Positions 1 to 8,277 of a stretch of 35,899 bases of DNA are shown here, in pieces. The stretch's first letter is position 1. The number at the start of each line of letters is the position of its first letter. The notes under the pieces are model-generated. The model had not been told where the DNA came from and searched no databases. It saw nothing but the letters and a program-made list of their open reading frames with translations. Origin of the DNA: Paracoccaceae bacterium. Lineage in GTDB: Bacteria; Pseudomonadota; Alphaproteobacteria; Rhodobacterales; Rhodobacteraceae. The position numbers and the translations under genes are program-made. Location of the stretch: the NCBI GenBank assembly GCA_021767525.1, contig JAASTF010000001.1:1-35899 (forward strand), given 5' to 3'.

Positions 1-353
1 GCCACGCCGCCGGCCAGCAGCAGCGCCTGTTTCACATCCGCCTCGCCCTGGTACATGGCGATCCAGTTTTCCAGCGTTGCGGCATCCTTGATGATACGCG
101 CGGGGAAATGCGGCATCACCTTGTAGCCCTGGTCATTCAGCCGCTTGGCCGTGGCCACCATGTCGGCGATCGGCGTGCCGTCGATATGGGCGATATAGAC
201 GCGGGTGCCCTCGGGCAGCAACTCGCGGAAATCCTCGACCTTTTCGGCGGTGCGCGGCATCACCTCGATCGAGTAATCCTGCAAGAACGCTTCGACCTTG
301 GGATCGACCGTCTTGATGTTCTCGTCACGCTTCTTGAAATTCAGCAAAGCCAT
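1..353 (-). CDS. Methylenetetrahydrofolate reductase family protein, N-terminal part (runs off the left edge)
   Basis: The first 117 residues are visible, beginning MALLNFKKRDENIKTVD and including IEVMPRTAEKVEDF, TRVYIAHIDGTP and the KVMPHFPAR segment. I recognise this as the short Roseobacter-type methylenetetrahydrofolate reductase, which interconverts 5,10-methylene- and 5-methyl-tetrahydrofolate in the cytoplasm. The ATG is supported by a GGGAGG ribosome binding site about 8 bases upstream. It lies 26 bp downstream of the 'virulence factor'-domain gene on the same strand, so the two probably share a transcript. In relatives as I recall them, this pair sits with corrinoid methyltransferase genes that feed methyl groups from methylated amines into folate, and such genes would lie beyond the left edge. 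The C-terminal half and any flavin-binding residues are not visible. The family call rests on pattern recognition of the N-terminus. Confidence 0.8.
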   Translation of the reverse strand, partial: MALLNFKKRDENIKTVDPKVEAFLQDYSIEVMPRTAEKVEDFRELLPEGTRVYIAHIDGTPIADMVATAKRLNDQGYKVMPHFPARIIKDAATLENWIAMYQGEADVKQALLLAGGV

Positions 354-379
354 CGCGGCCTCCCAGACGCCCTTTGGGG

Positions 380-676
380 TCATGCCCAACCATCGTTTGC
401 GATCAGCGCCTTGATGCGGTCCTGATCGTACTCTGCCTCCAGCCTGTCGGCCTCGGCCTGGGCGACCTCTTCGGGGTCGCCTTCCACGGTGTAGGGGGCC
501 GCCTTGCGCCATTCGGCCAGGTAGGCGTCGGTATCGGCGGCGCCAACCTTCATGGCGGCGCGGTCGATCGCCTGCTCGAACCGTTCGGGCAGCGGACGCT
601 TGGCGCCGCGCCGCCCCTTGCCGACGATGACCTGCGCGGGGATATCCCGCCAGTAAACGATCGTGACATCGGGCAT
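380..676 (-). CDS. Small 'virulence factor'-domain protein (98 aa)
   Basis: This 98-residue soluble protein begins MPDVTIVYWRDIPAQVIVGK and ends LIANDGWA. It resembles the family carrying the uninformative name 'virulence factor' (Pfam PF13769 from memory), common in Rhodobacteraceae beside methyltetrahydrofolate and corrinoid enzymes. The start at 676 is preferred over longer upstream options because AGAGGAA lies about 8 bases before it and the conserved-looking sequence begins there. It has no signal peptide or membrane segment, and the C-terminal half is acidic and helical. A role in tetrahydrofolate-linked one-carbon transfer is inferred from the adjacent reductase and has no biochemical support that I know of. 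The name does not imply pathogenicity. Confidence 0.75.
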   Translation of the reverse strand: MPDVTIVYWRDIPAQVIVGKGRRGAKRPLPERFEQAIDRAAMKVGAADTDAYLAEWRKAAPYTVEGDPEEVAQAEADRLEAEYDQDRIKALIANDGWA

Positions 677-856
677 CTGCGTGATTCCTCTTACTCCGTG
701 GCCCCGGTTGTAGGGCAGCGCGTCTGCGACATGAGGGCGGTTTTCGACACTCCCGCCGACATCCGCGACCATTTGGCAATAGCAGAGGACGGCAAGCGCA
801 GGCCACCGGCAGCGACCATCAAAATCGTGAACATCTTTATGAGTGAACCATGGCGG

Positions 857-880
857 CGCTTGCGCGACGGGTCGCAAGCG
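857..880. repeat. Inverted repeat upstream of the Ppx/GppA gene
   Basis: A perfect 8-bp inverted repeat, CGCTTGCG (857-864) and CGCAAGCG (873-880), is separated by 8 bases in the 242-bp gap between the divergent genes at 676 and 919. It lies 38 bp before the Ppx/GppA start codon. It could be an operator or a leader hairpin. No T-run follows, so it is not an intrinsic terminator for either direction. Confidence 0.4.
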
Positions 881-918
881 ATTAGTTTGAAGGCAACTCG
901 AAATGGAGGGCGTGTAAA

Positions 919-2031
919 ATGGCGCCCAAGCGTCCGAAAGGTGCGGGCGCGTTCCCTAAACCGGTTGCAACCCCCGCGCCGAACCCGCCGGATCCGGCCG
1001 AGCTGTATGCCGCGCTGGATCTTGGCACCAACAGTTGTCGTATGCTGATCGCCCAACCCAAGGGCAGTCAGTTTCACGTGGTCGACAGTTTTTCCAAATC
1101 GGTGCAATTGGGCGCCGGTCTGGAACAAACCGGCCGTCTAAGCCGTGCCTCGATGCGTCGCACGGCGCAGGCATTGCGTATCTGCCAGCAAAAACTGAAG
1201 CGCCACAAGGTGCGCCGGATGCGCCTTGTCGCGACCGAAGCGTGCAGGCGCGCCAAGAACGCCAATGACTTCATCCGCCAGATGCACCGCGAAACCGGGC
1301 TGAAGCTGGAAATCATCCAGCCCGAGGAAGAGGCGCGGCTGGCCGTCATCTCCTGCGCGCCGCTGGTCAGCACCCGGACCGAACAGTTGCTTGTGGTCGA
1401 TATCGGCGGCGGCTCGACCGAACTGGTGTGGATCGACCTGTCCAGCGTGCCGCAGCCCGAACGCCCCCGCGCGATCATGCGGTTGCATGCGGGCTTTCAC
1501 CCCACCGACAGCCCGTTTCCCGCGGCCAAGGTGGTCGATTGGATCAGCGTGCCGCTGGGCGTCGCCACCCTGCGCGACCAGTTCAACGATGTCGAAGACG
1601 ACGCCGCGCGCTTTGCCCTTATGTCGTGGTTTTTCGAGGAAAACCTGGCCGAGTTCGCCCCCTACAAAGACGAACAGACGCGCGAGGGGTTCCAGATCGT
1701 CGGCACCAGCGGCACCGTCACCACCGTCGCCGCCAGCCACCTCGGGCTGAAACGCTATGACCGCACCAAGGTCGACGGGCTGCGCATGACCTCGGACCAG
1801 ATCGACCGCGTGATCCGGGGCTACCTTGCCCTGGGCCCCGCCGGGCGGCGGCGCGATCCGCGCATCGGGCAGGACCGGCAGGCCCTGATCATGTCGGGTG
1901 CGGCGATCCTTCAAGCGCTGTTGCGCTGCTGGCCCACCGACCGGCTTTCCGTGGCCGATCGCGGCTTGCGCGAGGGGCTGCTTTACGCGCAAATGAGCGC
2001 CGATGGCGTGCTGGAAAACGGACCCTTCTGA
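919..2031 (+). CDS. Ppx/GppA family phosphatase (exopolyphosphatase / pppGpp phosphohydrolase)
   Basis: This 370-residue cytoplasmic protein has the ASKHA-fold motifs of the Ppx/GppA family: phosphate-1 loop LDLGTNS (residues 34-39), the DIGGGSTEL phosphate-2 loop near residue 160, and GTSGTVTTVA near residue 270. Family members hydrolyse terminal phosphates of polyphosphate or convert pppGpp to ppGpp, and sequence alone does not say which. At 370 residues it lacks the C-terminal HD-like domain of the roughly 510-residue enterobacterial enzymes, as is usual in this group. The first 28 residues are a Pro/Ala/Lys-rich extension. The ATG at 919 follows GGAGGG by about 8 bases. The rlmE gene starts 12 bp after its stop, so the two are probably cotranscribed. 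Confidence 0.92.
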   Translation: MAPKRPKGAGAFPKPVATPAPNPPDPAELYAALDLGTNSCRMLIAQPKGSQFHVVDSFSKSVQLGAGLEQTGRLSRASMRRTAQALRICQQKLKRHKVRRMRLVATEACRRAKNANDFIRQMHRETGLKLEIIQPEEEARLAVISCAPLVSTRTEQLLVVDIGGGSTELVWIDLSSVPQPERPRAIMRLHAGFHPTDSPFPAAKVVDWISVPLGVATLRDQFNDVEDDAARFALMSWFFEENLAEFAPYKDEQTREGFQIVGTSGTVTTVAASHLGLKRYDRTKVDGLRMTSDQIDRVIRGYLALGPAGRRRDPRIGQDRQALIMSGAAILQALLRCWPTDRLSVADRGLREGLLYAQMSADGVLENGPF

Positions 2032-2043
2032 AAAGGCCCCCGC

Positions 2044-2760
2044 ATGAGCAAGAAACCCACCGGCAAGAACACCTCGGGCCGCGGTCAGCGCGATCTGAAG
2101 GTCAAGGTCAAGACCGCCCGCGGTCGCAAGCTGTCGTCGACGCGCTGGTTGCAGCGGCAGTTGAACGACCCTTACGTGGCCCGCGCCCGCAAAGAAGGCT
2201 ATCGCGGGCGGGCGGCCTTCAAGATCATGGAACTGGATGACAAGTTCCGCTTTCTCGTGCCCGGCGCGCGGGTCGTCGATCTGGGCTGCGCGCCCGGCGG
2301 CTGGATCCAGGTGGCCGTGCCCCGCATCAACGCCCTGGGTGAAAAATCGGGCAAGGCGCAGGGCCGTATCATCGGCGTCGACCTGCAAGAGGTCGAACCG
2401 ATCGCCGGCGCCGAGATCCATCAGCTCGATTTCCTGGACGACGGCGCCGATGACAAGGTCAAGGAATGGCTGGGCGGACAAGCCGACGTTGTGATGAGCG
2501 ACATGGCCGCCGCCAGTTCCGGCCACAAGCAGACCGACCATTTGCGCATCATGGCCCTGTGCGAGGCCGCGGCCTATTTCGCCTTCGACGTGCTGGAAGA
2601 GGGCGGAACCTTCGTCGCCAAGGTTCTGGCCGGCGGGGCCGAGGGCGACCTGCAAAAACTGCTGAAACAGAAATTCGCCAAGGTCGCCAATGTGAAACCG
2701 CCCGCAAGCCGGGCGGACAGCTCGGAAAAATTCGTCGTCGCCACCGGGTTTCGCGGCTAG
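2044..2760 (+). CDS. rlmE: 23S rRNA (uridine(2552)-2'-O)-methyltransferase RlmE (FtsJ/RrmJ)
   Basis: This 238-residue enzyme should methylate the 2'-O of U2552 in the A loop of 23S rRNA during late 50S assembly, using S-adenosylmethionine. The SAM-binding motif VVDLGCAPGGW covers residues 77-87. The K-D-K-E catalytic tetrad of the family is present as K60 (RAAFK), D153 (VMSDMAA), K193 (FVAK) and E228 (SSEKF). A basic N-terminal extension of about 30 residues, rich in Lys, Arg and Gly, precedes the core and probably contacts RNA. The gene follows the Ppx/GppA gene by 12 bp. Its TAG stop overlaps, in the palindrome CTAG, the stop of the convergent small ORF. Confidence 0.95.
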   Translation: MSKKPTGKNTSGRGQRDLKVKVKTARGRKLSSTRWLQRQLNDPYVARARKEGYRGRAAFKIMELDDKFRFLVPGARVVDLGCAPGGWIQVAVPRINALGEKSGKAQGRIIGVDLQEVEPIAGAEIHQLDFLDDGADDKVKEWLGGQADVVMSDMAAASSGHKQTDHLRIMALCEAAAYFAFDVLEEGGTFVAKVLAGGAEGDLQKLLKQKFAKVANVKPPASRADSSEKFVVATGFRG

Positions 2761-2963
2761 GCCACGGGCGCCGCAGAACCGGGGGCACCACGCCGCGTGG
2801 GTCGGTCATGCCGGGTGATACCGGGCGACCTGTCCTGCGCCGGTGCATCGATATCGCGCTGGCGCCGCGCCAGCCGCGCGCGCACCTGGGCGGCCAGCGT
2901 TTCGTGCCGCAGATACTCGAACAAGCGCATGTGACGTGTGGAAACGGGGGTGAGGTCACTCAT
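2757..2963 (-). CDS. Small hypothetical protein (68 aa)
   Basis: This short ORF begins MSDLTPVSTRHMRLFEYLRH. Residues 10-38 look like a basic amphipathic helix (RLFEYLRHETLAAQVRARLAR), while the last 30 residues are low-complexity, rich in Arg, Pro and Ala. An AGGA sequence lies about 9 bases before the ATG, and codon third positions are GC-rich like the neighbours. I do not recognise a family. It converges on rlmE with a 4-bp stop overlap and is divergent from the class V enzyme at 3127. If it is not a gene, 2761-3126 is a 366-bp intergenic region with nothing else I can support. A shadow ORF remains possible. Confidence 0.45.
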   Translation of the reverse strand: MSDLTPVSTRHMRLFEYLRHETLAAQVRARLARRQRDIDAPAQDRSPGITRHDRPTRRGAPGSAAPVA

Positions 2964-3126
2964 GGGGGTATCCTGCCGTTGCGCGTGCTACGATTTGGTT
3001 AAGCTGGACGGCGATTGCGGCGGATTTGGCCCCGCGATCCGGCGTTTTGGTGCCGGCCGCATCCGCGATTGCATCCGCGGGCGCGCCGCGCCACTCTCGC
3101 GCCGCTCCGACTCGAAAGGCCCTCAC

Positions 3127-4371
3127 ATGTTCGCAGCCGAAACCCTTGCCGCCATCCGCGACCGCTTTGCCCATGTCGACACCTGCCCGATCACTGGCCC
3201 GCGGGTGTTTTTTGAAAATGCCGGCGGCGCGCTGACGCTGAAATCGGTGGTCGAAACCACGGCCACTTTCGCCGCGATCCCCGACAACCAGGGCCGCGCC
3301 AACCCGGCCAGCACGCATCTGATGCAGATCATCGCCAAGGCCCGCGACGACATGAAGCTGCTGCTGAACGCACCGGGCGGCCAGGTCATCGTCGGCGAAA
3401 GCGGGACCGAAATGCTCTATCGGATGATCCGCAGCGCCGCGATGGGCACGGGCCCCGGCCCGGTTATCGGCAGCACGCTGGAACACCCCGCCTCGCGCAG
3501 CGCGGCGCGGTTATGGGCGGAACGATCCGGGCGCAACTACATCGCCGTGGCCCATGACGACGCCACCGGCACGGTAACGCCCGATCACTATCGCCCGCAT
3601 CTGCGCCCCGATCTGGCCATCGCCACGATCATCCACACCAGCCCCGTCACCGGCATGGGCGTCGACGTGGCCACGATCGCCGCCGAAATTCGTGCTGTCG
3701 CACCCAAGTGCCTTATCATCGTCGATGGCATCCAGCACGCGGCCCACGGCTTGATCGACCTGACGGCGGCGGGCGTCGACGGTTATGCGATCTCGCCCTA
3801 CAAGATGTTTTCGTGCCACGGCTATGGCGTGGCATGGCTGTCGGATCGCCTCGCCGCCCTGCCCCACGAGGCGCTGGTCGGTGGCCCAGCCGAAAACTGG
3901 GAGCTGGGCACCCGCGACACCGGCGCCTATGCCACGCTGTCGGATGTGGTGGCCTATCTCGATTGGCTGGGTGGTTCGATTTCCACCGAAAGCGACCCGC
4001 GCGCGCGGATCGAGGCGGCGGGCGCCGCCATCCACGCCCATGAACATGCGCTGTGCGACGCGATGCTGCACGGCACCGGTAACCACGCGGGCCTGACCGC
4101 CCTGCCCGGCGTGCAGATCATCGGCGGGGCGGAAAACCCGGCCCGCGAAGGGCTGGTCAGTTTCTGGCACGACGGGCTCGCGTCGGCCGATATCGTCGCC
4201 GGGCTCGAGGCGCGCGGCCTGCGCGTGCATATCCGCAAGGCCGACCACTATTCGGGCAACATCCTTGACCCGCTGGGCCGGCCCGACTGCGTGCGTGTGT
4301 CGCTGGCGCATTACAACAGCCTGGACGAGGTGGCGCAGTTTCTGGACGCCATGCAGGACATCGCCGGCTGA
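3127..4371 (+). CDS. Class V aminotransferase-fold PLP enzyme (cysteine desulfurase-like)
   Basis: This 414-residue fold-type I PLP enzyme belongs to the NifS/CsdA-like class V group. Visible motifs are VFFENAGGAL (residues 28-36), the PLP-ring Asp in VDGIQH (D200, with H204), and the Schiff-base lysine K226 in SPYKMFSCHGYG. The typical segment IHTSPVTG is also present. The ATG at 3127 is chosen because class V homology starts there and GAAAGG precedes it. The open frame extends upstream to 2938 but that part looks non-coding. I do not see a clear active-loop Cys as in housekeeping IscS, so desulfurase activity is uncertain. Kynureninase-like or amino-acid lyase chemistry is also possible. 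It is monocistronic and converges on the SDR gene with a 3-bp gap. Confidence 0.85.
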   Translation: MFAAETLAAIRDRFAHVDTCPITGPRVFFENAGGALTLKSVVETTATFAAIPDNQGRANPASTHLMQIIAKARDDMKLLLNAPGGQVIVGESGTEMLYRMIRSAAMGTGPGPVIGSTLEHPASRSAARLWAERSGRNYIAVAHDDATGTVTPDHYRPHLRPDLAIATIIHTSPVTGMGVDVATIAAEIRAVAPKCLIIVDGIQHAAHGLIDLTAAGVDGYAISPYKMFSCHGYGVAWLSDRLAALPHEALVGGPAENWELGTRDTGAYATLSDVVAYLDWLGGSISTESDPRARIEAAGAAIHAHEHALCDAMLHGTGNHAGLTALPGVQIIGGAENPAREGLVSFWHDGLASADIVAGLEARGLRVHIRKADHYSGNILDPLGRPDCVRVSLAHYNSLDEVAQFLDAMQDIAG

Positions 4372-4374
4372 TCG

Positions 4375-5127
4375 CTAACCGCGGATGTTGCGCTCCATCA
4401 TCCGCTGGTAAAGGCGCGGCGCGGCACGGTTGATCCACCAGGCCAGCCGCGCCACCCGGCCCACCGGGATCATCGGCGCACCGCGGTCGAGCCCGCGCAG
4501 GATGGCCGCGGCGGCGTCTTGCGGCGACATGTAATCCAGCCCGTCCGCCGCGGCGCCCGGTCGCACGATCCCATCGGCACCGGCCTGCGCGCCCGTGTTG
4601 GTCGCCACGAAGGACGGCGCCGCAACCTGCACCCGCACCCCATGCGCGGCCTCTTCCGAGCGCAGGGAATGAAAGAACCCCTCCAAGGCGTGTTTCGACG
4701 CGGCATAGGCGCTGCGGTGGTAGAGCGGCGAAAACCCCGCAACCGAAGATATAGCCAGATGGGTGCCACCCGCCTTGCGCACCGCCCCCAACAGGTGCCG
4801 CGCCATGCCGACGGCGGCAAAGTAATTGATCTCGAACACCTGGCGGTGGGTCGCCTCGTCCAGCCGCTCGAACGGGCCGATATGGGTGATCCCGGCGTTA
4901 TAGACGGCCAGATCGACACGGCCCTCGGCCTGAATGACCTGCACACAGGCCGCCGCAAGCGCCGCCTGGTCGGTCAGGTCGCAGGCGATCAGCCGCCGCC
5001 GGTCGGTCGGGCGGACATGCGCGACAGCACGATCCAGCAGCCACACCCGCCAGCCCCGCGCCTCAAGCGCGTCGGCCAACGCCAGACCCAGCCCCCCGGC
5101 CCCGCCCGAGATCACCGCGACCTTCAC
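4375..5127 (-). CDS. Short-chain dehydrogenase/reductase (SDR)
   Basis: This 250-residue classical SDR has the dinucleotide-binding motif GGAGGLG (residues 8-14), the YNAGI motif, and the catalytic set S127/S128, Y141 and K145 (SAYAASK). A C-terminal segment resembles the membrane-proximal end of some SDRs (VGRVARLAWWINRAAPRLYQ). The GTG start is chosen over upstream ATG/GTG options because it overlaps the preceding gene's TGA as GTGA, matching the 4-bp overlaps across the operon, and because the Rossmann fold begins immediately after it. It is the last gene of the flavin monooxygenase operon and probably oxidises or reduces a hydroxyl/keto group on that pathway's substrate. The substrate is unknown. 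Confidence 0.88.
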   Translation of the reverse strand: MKVAVISGGAGGLGLALADALEARGWRVWLLDRAVAHVRPTDRRRLIACDLTDQAALAAACVQVIQAEGRVDLAVYNAGITHIGPFERLDEATHRQVFEINYFAAVGMARHLLGAVRKAGGTHLAISSVAGFSPLYHRSAYAASKHALEGFFHSLRSEEAAHGVRVQVAAPSFVATNTGAQAGADGIVRPGAAADGLDYMSPQDAAAAILRGLDRGAPMIPVGRVARLAWWINRAAPRLYQRMMERNIRG

Positions 5128-6038
5128 AAGCCTGCATCCTTCATCCACAGATCGAACACCTGTGCGCTGCTCAGCTCGGGGCGATAGCCAAAGCGCTTTT
5201 TCAGCGCCGTGTTGTCCAGCACGGGGCGGTATTGCAGAAACCGCACCTGCTCGGGGCCATAACGGCTTAGTCTCAGGGGCCGCGCCACGGCCAGCGCCGC
5301 GCGCAGCGCCCAGGGCGGCAGGCGCAGCACCGGCTTGTGCAATCGCCGGGCAATCGCCTCGATCGACAACGCGCCGTCGCCGGCCACGTTATAGACGCCC
5401 GGTGGCCCATTCCCCGCAGCGCGCGCCAGCACCCGGGCCAGGTCGCGCGTCCAGATAAAGACGAAAGGGCTGGCGCTGCCGCTTACCGCCAACAGGCGCG
5501 GCTTGTGAAACAGCGCGGTGATCTGGTTGTCTGTGCCGGTCCCCAGCACCGTGCCAACCCGCAGCACGACCTGCTCCAGCTCGGGGTGCTCGCGCCGCGC
5601 CTGGGCCAGCATTTCCTCGACCTGGCGCTTGTGATCGGCATAGGCGAATTCGGGATTGCCCCGCAAAGGGCAGTCTTCGGTCAGCGGCACCGGATTGTCG
5701 GGGTGATACCCGTAAGCCGCGCCCGACGAGGTGACGACCAGCCGCCGGACCCCGTGGGCAAGACAGGCCGCAAGCACCTTGCGCGTGCCCTCGACATCCA
5801 CGGCATGGGCCTTTTCGCGCGGCACATCCGCCCCCATGACCGAGGCCAGGTGCACGACCACCCTGGGGCGATGCGCGCCGATCACGCGGTCGGGGTCGTC
5901 GGTGGTAACATCTAGCCGCGCGTTGTTGGGGGCCTTGGCGGGCGGGACAAGGTCGGTGGCCAGGGCGTCGCCCCCCAATTCGCGCAGCAGAACGCGCCCA
6001 ATCATGCCGCCTGCGCCGGTGATCAGAACGTCGCTCAT
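5124..6038 (-). CDS. NAD(P)-dependent epimerase/dehydratase family protein
   Basis: This 304-residue extended-type SDR begins MSDVLITGAGGMIG, with the TGxxGxxG nucleotide motif at residues 7-14. A Ser-rich VVTSSGAAYG strand and a YxxxK catalytic pair in YADHK follow. Its C-terminal region (LRLPPWALRAALAVARPLRL) fits sugar- or sterol-type extended SDRs. Substrates of this superfamily include nucleotide sugars, 3-beta-hydroxysteroids and others, and nothing visible decides between them. The ATG at 6038 overlaps the transporter's TGA as ATGA, supporting this start over the in-frame position at 6107. The downstream SDR starts in the GTGA of its own stop, so translation is probably coupled. Confidence 0.87.
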   Translation of the reverse strand: MSDVLITGAGGMIGRVLLRELGGDALATDLVPPAKAPNNARLDVTTDDPDRVIGAHRPRVVVHLASVMGADVPREKAHAVDVEGTRKVLAACLAHGVRRLVVTSSGAAYGYHPDNPVPLTEDCPLRGNPEFAYADHKRQVEEMLAQARREHPELEQVVLRVGTVLGTGTDNQITALFHKPRLLAVSGSASPFVFIWTRDLARVLARAAGNGPPGVYNVAGDGALSIEAIARRLHKPVLRLPPWALRAALAVARPLRLSRYGPEQVRFLQYRPVLDNTALKKRFGYRPELSSAQVFDLWMKDAGL

Positions 6039-6937
6039 GCCACCACGCCCCTGCGCGCAAAAAGTGACGACACGACAAAGCCGGTCAGCACGTGCCATAT
6101 GCCCCAAAAGGCCGCCACGATGGCCATGCCGCCGATGCCGCCGAAAAAGCCGAATATCAGCACCAGCCCGAGGCCCGAATTCTGGATGCCGGTCTCGATC
6201 GTCACGGCGCGCCTATCGAAGGGCGCCAGGCCCGCCAGGCTGGCCAGGCCAAAGCCCCCCGCCAGCGCCAGCGCGTTATGCGCCGCGACCAGCCCGGCAA
6301 TGCCGGCGCTGAACTCGAGGAAATAGGTCCAGTTGGCGCGCAGGGCCAGCACGATGAACAGCACGAAAATCGCCATCGACAGCCATTGCAACGGCCGGCG
6401 CAGCCGGGCGGTGATATCCGGCCGCCGCATGTTCAGCACAATTCCCAGCACCAGCGGCAGAATCAACATCAGCCCCACGGTGATCGCCACTTGCACCGGA
6501 TCGATGGCAGTGGCTTGCAGGATGGCGCGGCTGGGGGCGTAAAGACTGCCCCAGAACGCGATGTTCAGCGGCGTCAGCACGATCGCCCCCACGGTGGCGA
6601 AGGCCGTCAGCGACACCGATAGCGCCGCGTTGCCCCCGGCCCGGTGCGTGAAAAAATTCGAGATATTGCCCCCCGGGCAGGCCGCGACCAGCATCAGCCC
6701 CAGCGCGATCGACGCCTGCGGGCGCACCGCCAGCACCAGCAGAAAGGTCAGCGCCGGCAAAAGCATGAATTGCGAGACGAGCCCCGTCAAAACCGCGCGT
6801 TTTCGATGCCAAAGCGCGCGGAACTGCGCCGGCGTCAGGTCGATGGCGACCGAGAACATGACGATGGCCAGGATCGCATTCAACGCCTGCAACGCCGCGG
6901 GGCTGAAATTCAGCGCGACGCTGTCGATTCCGGTCAT
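6035..6937 (-). CDS. Bile acid:sodium symporter (BASS) family transporter
   Basis: This 300-residue inner-membrane protein has about nine or ten hydrophobic segments. It carries the BASS-family core ACPGGNISNFFTHRAGGNAALS (roughly residues 85-106) and the later ETGIQNSGLGLVLI segment (near residue 247) that corresponds to the second crossover-helix region forming the Na+ and substrate sites. Family members move bile acids, pantoate, 2-keto acids or other organic anions with sodium. Its place between a flavin monooxygenase and two SDR-type dehydrogenases suggests uptake or export of a substrate or product of those enzymes. Both ends overlap neighbours by 4 bp (ATGA). The family call is firm and the substrate is unknown. 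Confidence 0.9.
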   Translation of the reverse strand: MTGIDSVALNFSPAALQALNAILAIVMFSVAIDLTPAQFRALWHRKRAVLTGLVSQFMLLPALTFLLVLAVRPQASIALGLMLVAACPGGNISNFFTHRAGGNAALSVSLTAFATVGAIVLTPLNIAFWGSLYAPSRAILQATAIDPVQVAITVGLMLILPLVLGIVLNMRRPDITARLRRPLQWLSMAIFVLFIVLALRANWTYFLEFSAGIAGLVAAHNALALAGGFGLASLAGLAPFDRRAVTIETGIQNSGLGLVLIFGFFGGIGGMAIVAAFWGIWHVLTGFVVSSLFARRGVVA

Positions 6938-8250
6938 GCCCGCGCCCCCCCAAGACGCCGGATCCAGCCGGTCACCGCACGGCGATAGGTGGCCTTGTCG
7001 ACGTAATAGGCCATGCGCGGCAGCTTCAGATAGGACATGCCGCCCGTCGCGCGTGTGAACCCGCGGGCCTTTTCCTGTTGCAGCGCCCGCGCGCCCGGCG
7101 TGCCGTCGCGCAGTCCGCGAATGTAACGCGCGACCATCTCGGCCTGTTCGTGCCGGCCCTGCCAGCCCAGGCCGGTCGCCTCGATCATGCCCAGAACGAA
7201 CAGGTCGTCGCGGGCGGGATGCATGGCGTTCAGATACAGATGCGGCGCATCGCCCTGCCAGTTCAGAAGATCGCGGTCGATGAACGGGTAATGCAGCTTG
7301 TAGCCGGTGGCCGCCAGAACCATGTCATACTCGGCCTGGCTGCCATCGGCAAAATGCACGGTCTTGCCGTCAAACCGCGCGATATCGGGCCGCACGGTCA
7401 GGTCGCCGTGGCCGGCATGGAACAGCACCTGGCTGTTCACGACAGGGTGGCTTTCGTACAGGCGGTAATCGGGCTTGGGAAAGCCGTATTTCGACGGGTC
7501 GCCCACGAACCATTTAAGGATCATCCCGTCCACCCGCCGCTTCAACCACATCGGCAGGCGGATCGCACCGCCCATCGTGTCGGCAGGCCGGCCGAAGACA
7601 TATTTCGGCACGAAGTAATAGCCCCTCCGCATCGACAGGTCGCAGCTTAGCCCGTGGTGGATGGCATCGACCGCGATATCGCAGCCAGAATTGCCCGCAC
7701 CGATCACCAGCACCCGCTTGCCACGGAACTGGTCGGGATAGCGATAGGCCGAGGCGTGGATCAGCTCGCCGGTGAAATCGCCCTCGAACCGGGGCATGTT
7801 GGGTTCGGACAGGGTGCCGTTGGCGATCAGCACCCCGGCGAATGTCTCGGCATGGGTGCCGGTTTCATCTCGCCATGTCAGCCGCCAGCCGTCACCGTCC
7901 TTGCCCAGCGGCTCGGCGCGGACGACCTCGGCACCAAAACGGAAATGCCGCCGCAGATCGTAGCGATCCGCGAAATCGCGGAAATACTGCCGCATCGCGG
8001 TATGCGAGGGGTATTCAGCCACCTCGTCACGCATCGGGAAATCGGTGAATTCCGTCATTGTCTTGGACGAGATCAAATGCGCGGTTTCGTACATGGTCGA
8101 GCGCGGGTTATCTATGTCCCACAGCCCGCCGACATCGGAATGCAGCTCGAACCCCTGGAACGCAAGGCCCTGCTCGGTCAAGGTTTTCGCGGCGGCCAGC
8201 CCCATCGGGCCGGCGCCGATCAACGCGAGGCGCCCATTGGTTGCGATCAT
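6934..8250 (-). CDS. Flavin-containing monooxygenase (class B, FMO type)
   Basis: This 438-residue protein has the FAD motif GAGPMG (residues 12-17), the NADPH motif GAGNSG (184-189) and the identifying sequence F159-x-G-x3-H165-x3-Y169 (FTGELIHASAY). The last Tyr fits N- or S-oxidising FMOs better than Baeyer-Villiger enzymes, which usually carry W(P/D) there, although activity can cross over. The expected reaction uses NADPH and O2 to oxygenate a nucleophilic N, S or ketone substrate. The ATG at 8250 follows AGGGAG by about 8 bases. It is the first gene of a four-gene overlapping operon, divergent from a TetR regulator, with a palindromic operator in the 62-bp gap. Confidence 0.9.
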   Translation of the reverse strand: MIATNGRLALIGAGPMGLAAAKTLTEQGLAFQGFELHSDVGGLWDIDNPRSTMYETAHLISSKTMTEFTDFPMRDEVAEYPSHTAMRQYFRDFADRYDLRRHFRFGAEVVRAEPLGKDGDGWRLTWRDETGTHAETFAGVLIANGTLSEPNMPRFEGDFTGELIHASAYRYPDQFRGKRVLVIGAGNSGCDIAVDAIHHGLSCDLSMRRGYYFVPKYVFGRPADTMGGAIRLPMWLKRRVDGMILKWFVGDPSKYGFPKPDYRLYESHPVVNSQVLFHAGHGDLTVRPDIARFDGKTVHFADGSQAEYDMVLAATGYKLHYPFIDRDLLNWQGDAPHLYLNAMHPARDDLFVLGMIEATGLGWQGRHEQAEMVARYIRGLRDGTPGARALQQEKARGFTRATGGMSYLKLPRMAYYVDKATYRRAVTGWIRRLGGARA

Positions 8251-8277
8251 GCGTTTCTCCCTGTTCGCGCGTTTATG

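Noticed and set aside
1138..2655. Open frame of 505 codons on the minus strand opposite the Ppx/GppA and rlmE genes
   Set aside because: Antisense shadow spanning two well-supported genes and their junction.
2938..3126. N-terminal extension of the class V PLP enzyme
   Set aside because: Cys/Arg-rich sequence unlike the family. Homology and a ribosome site support 3127.
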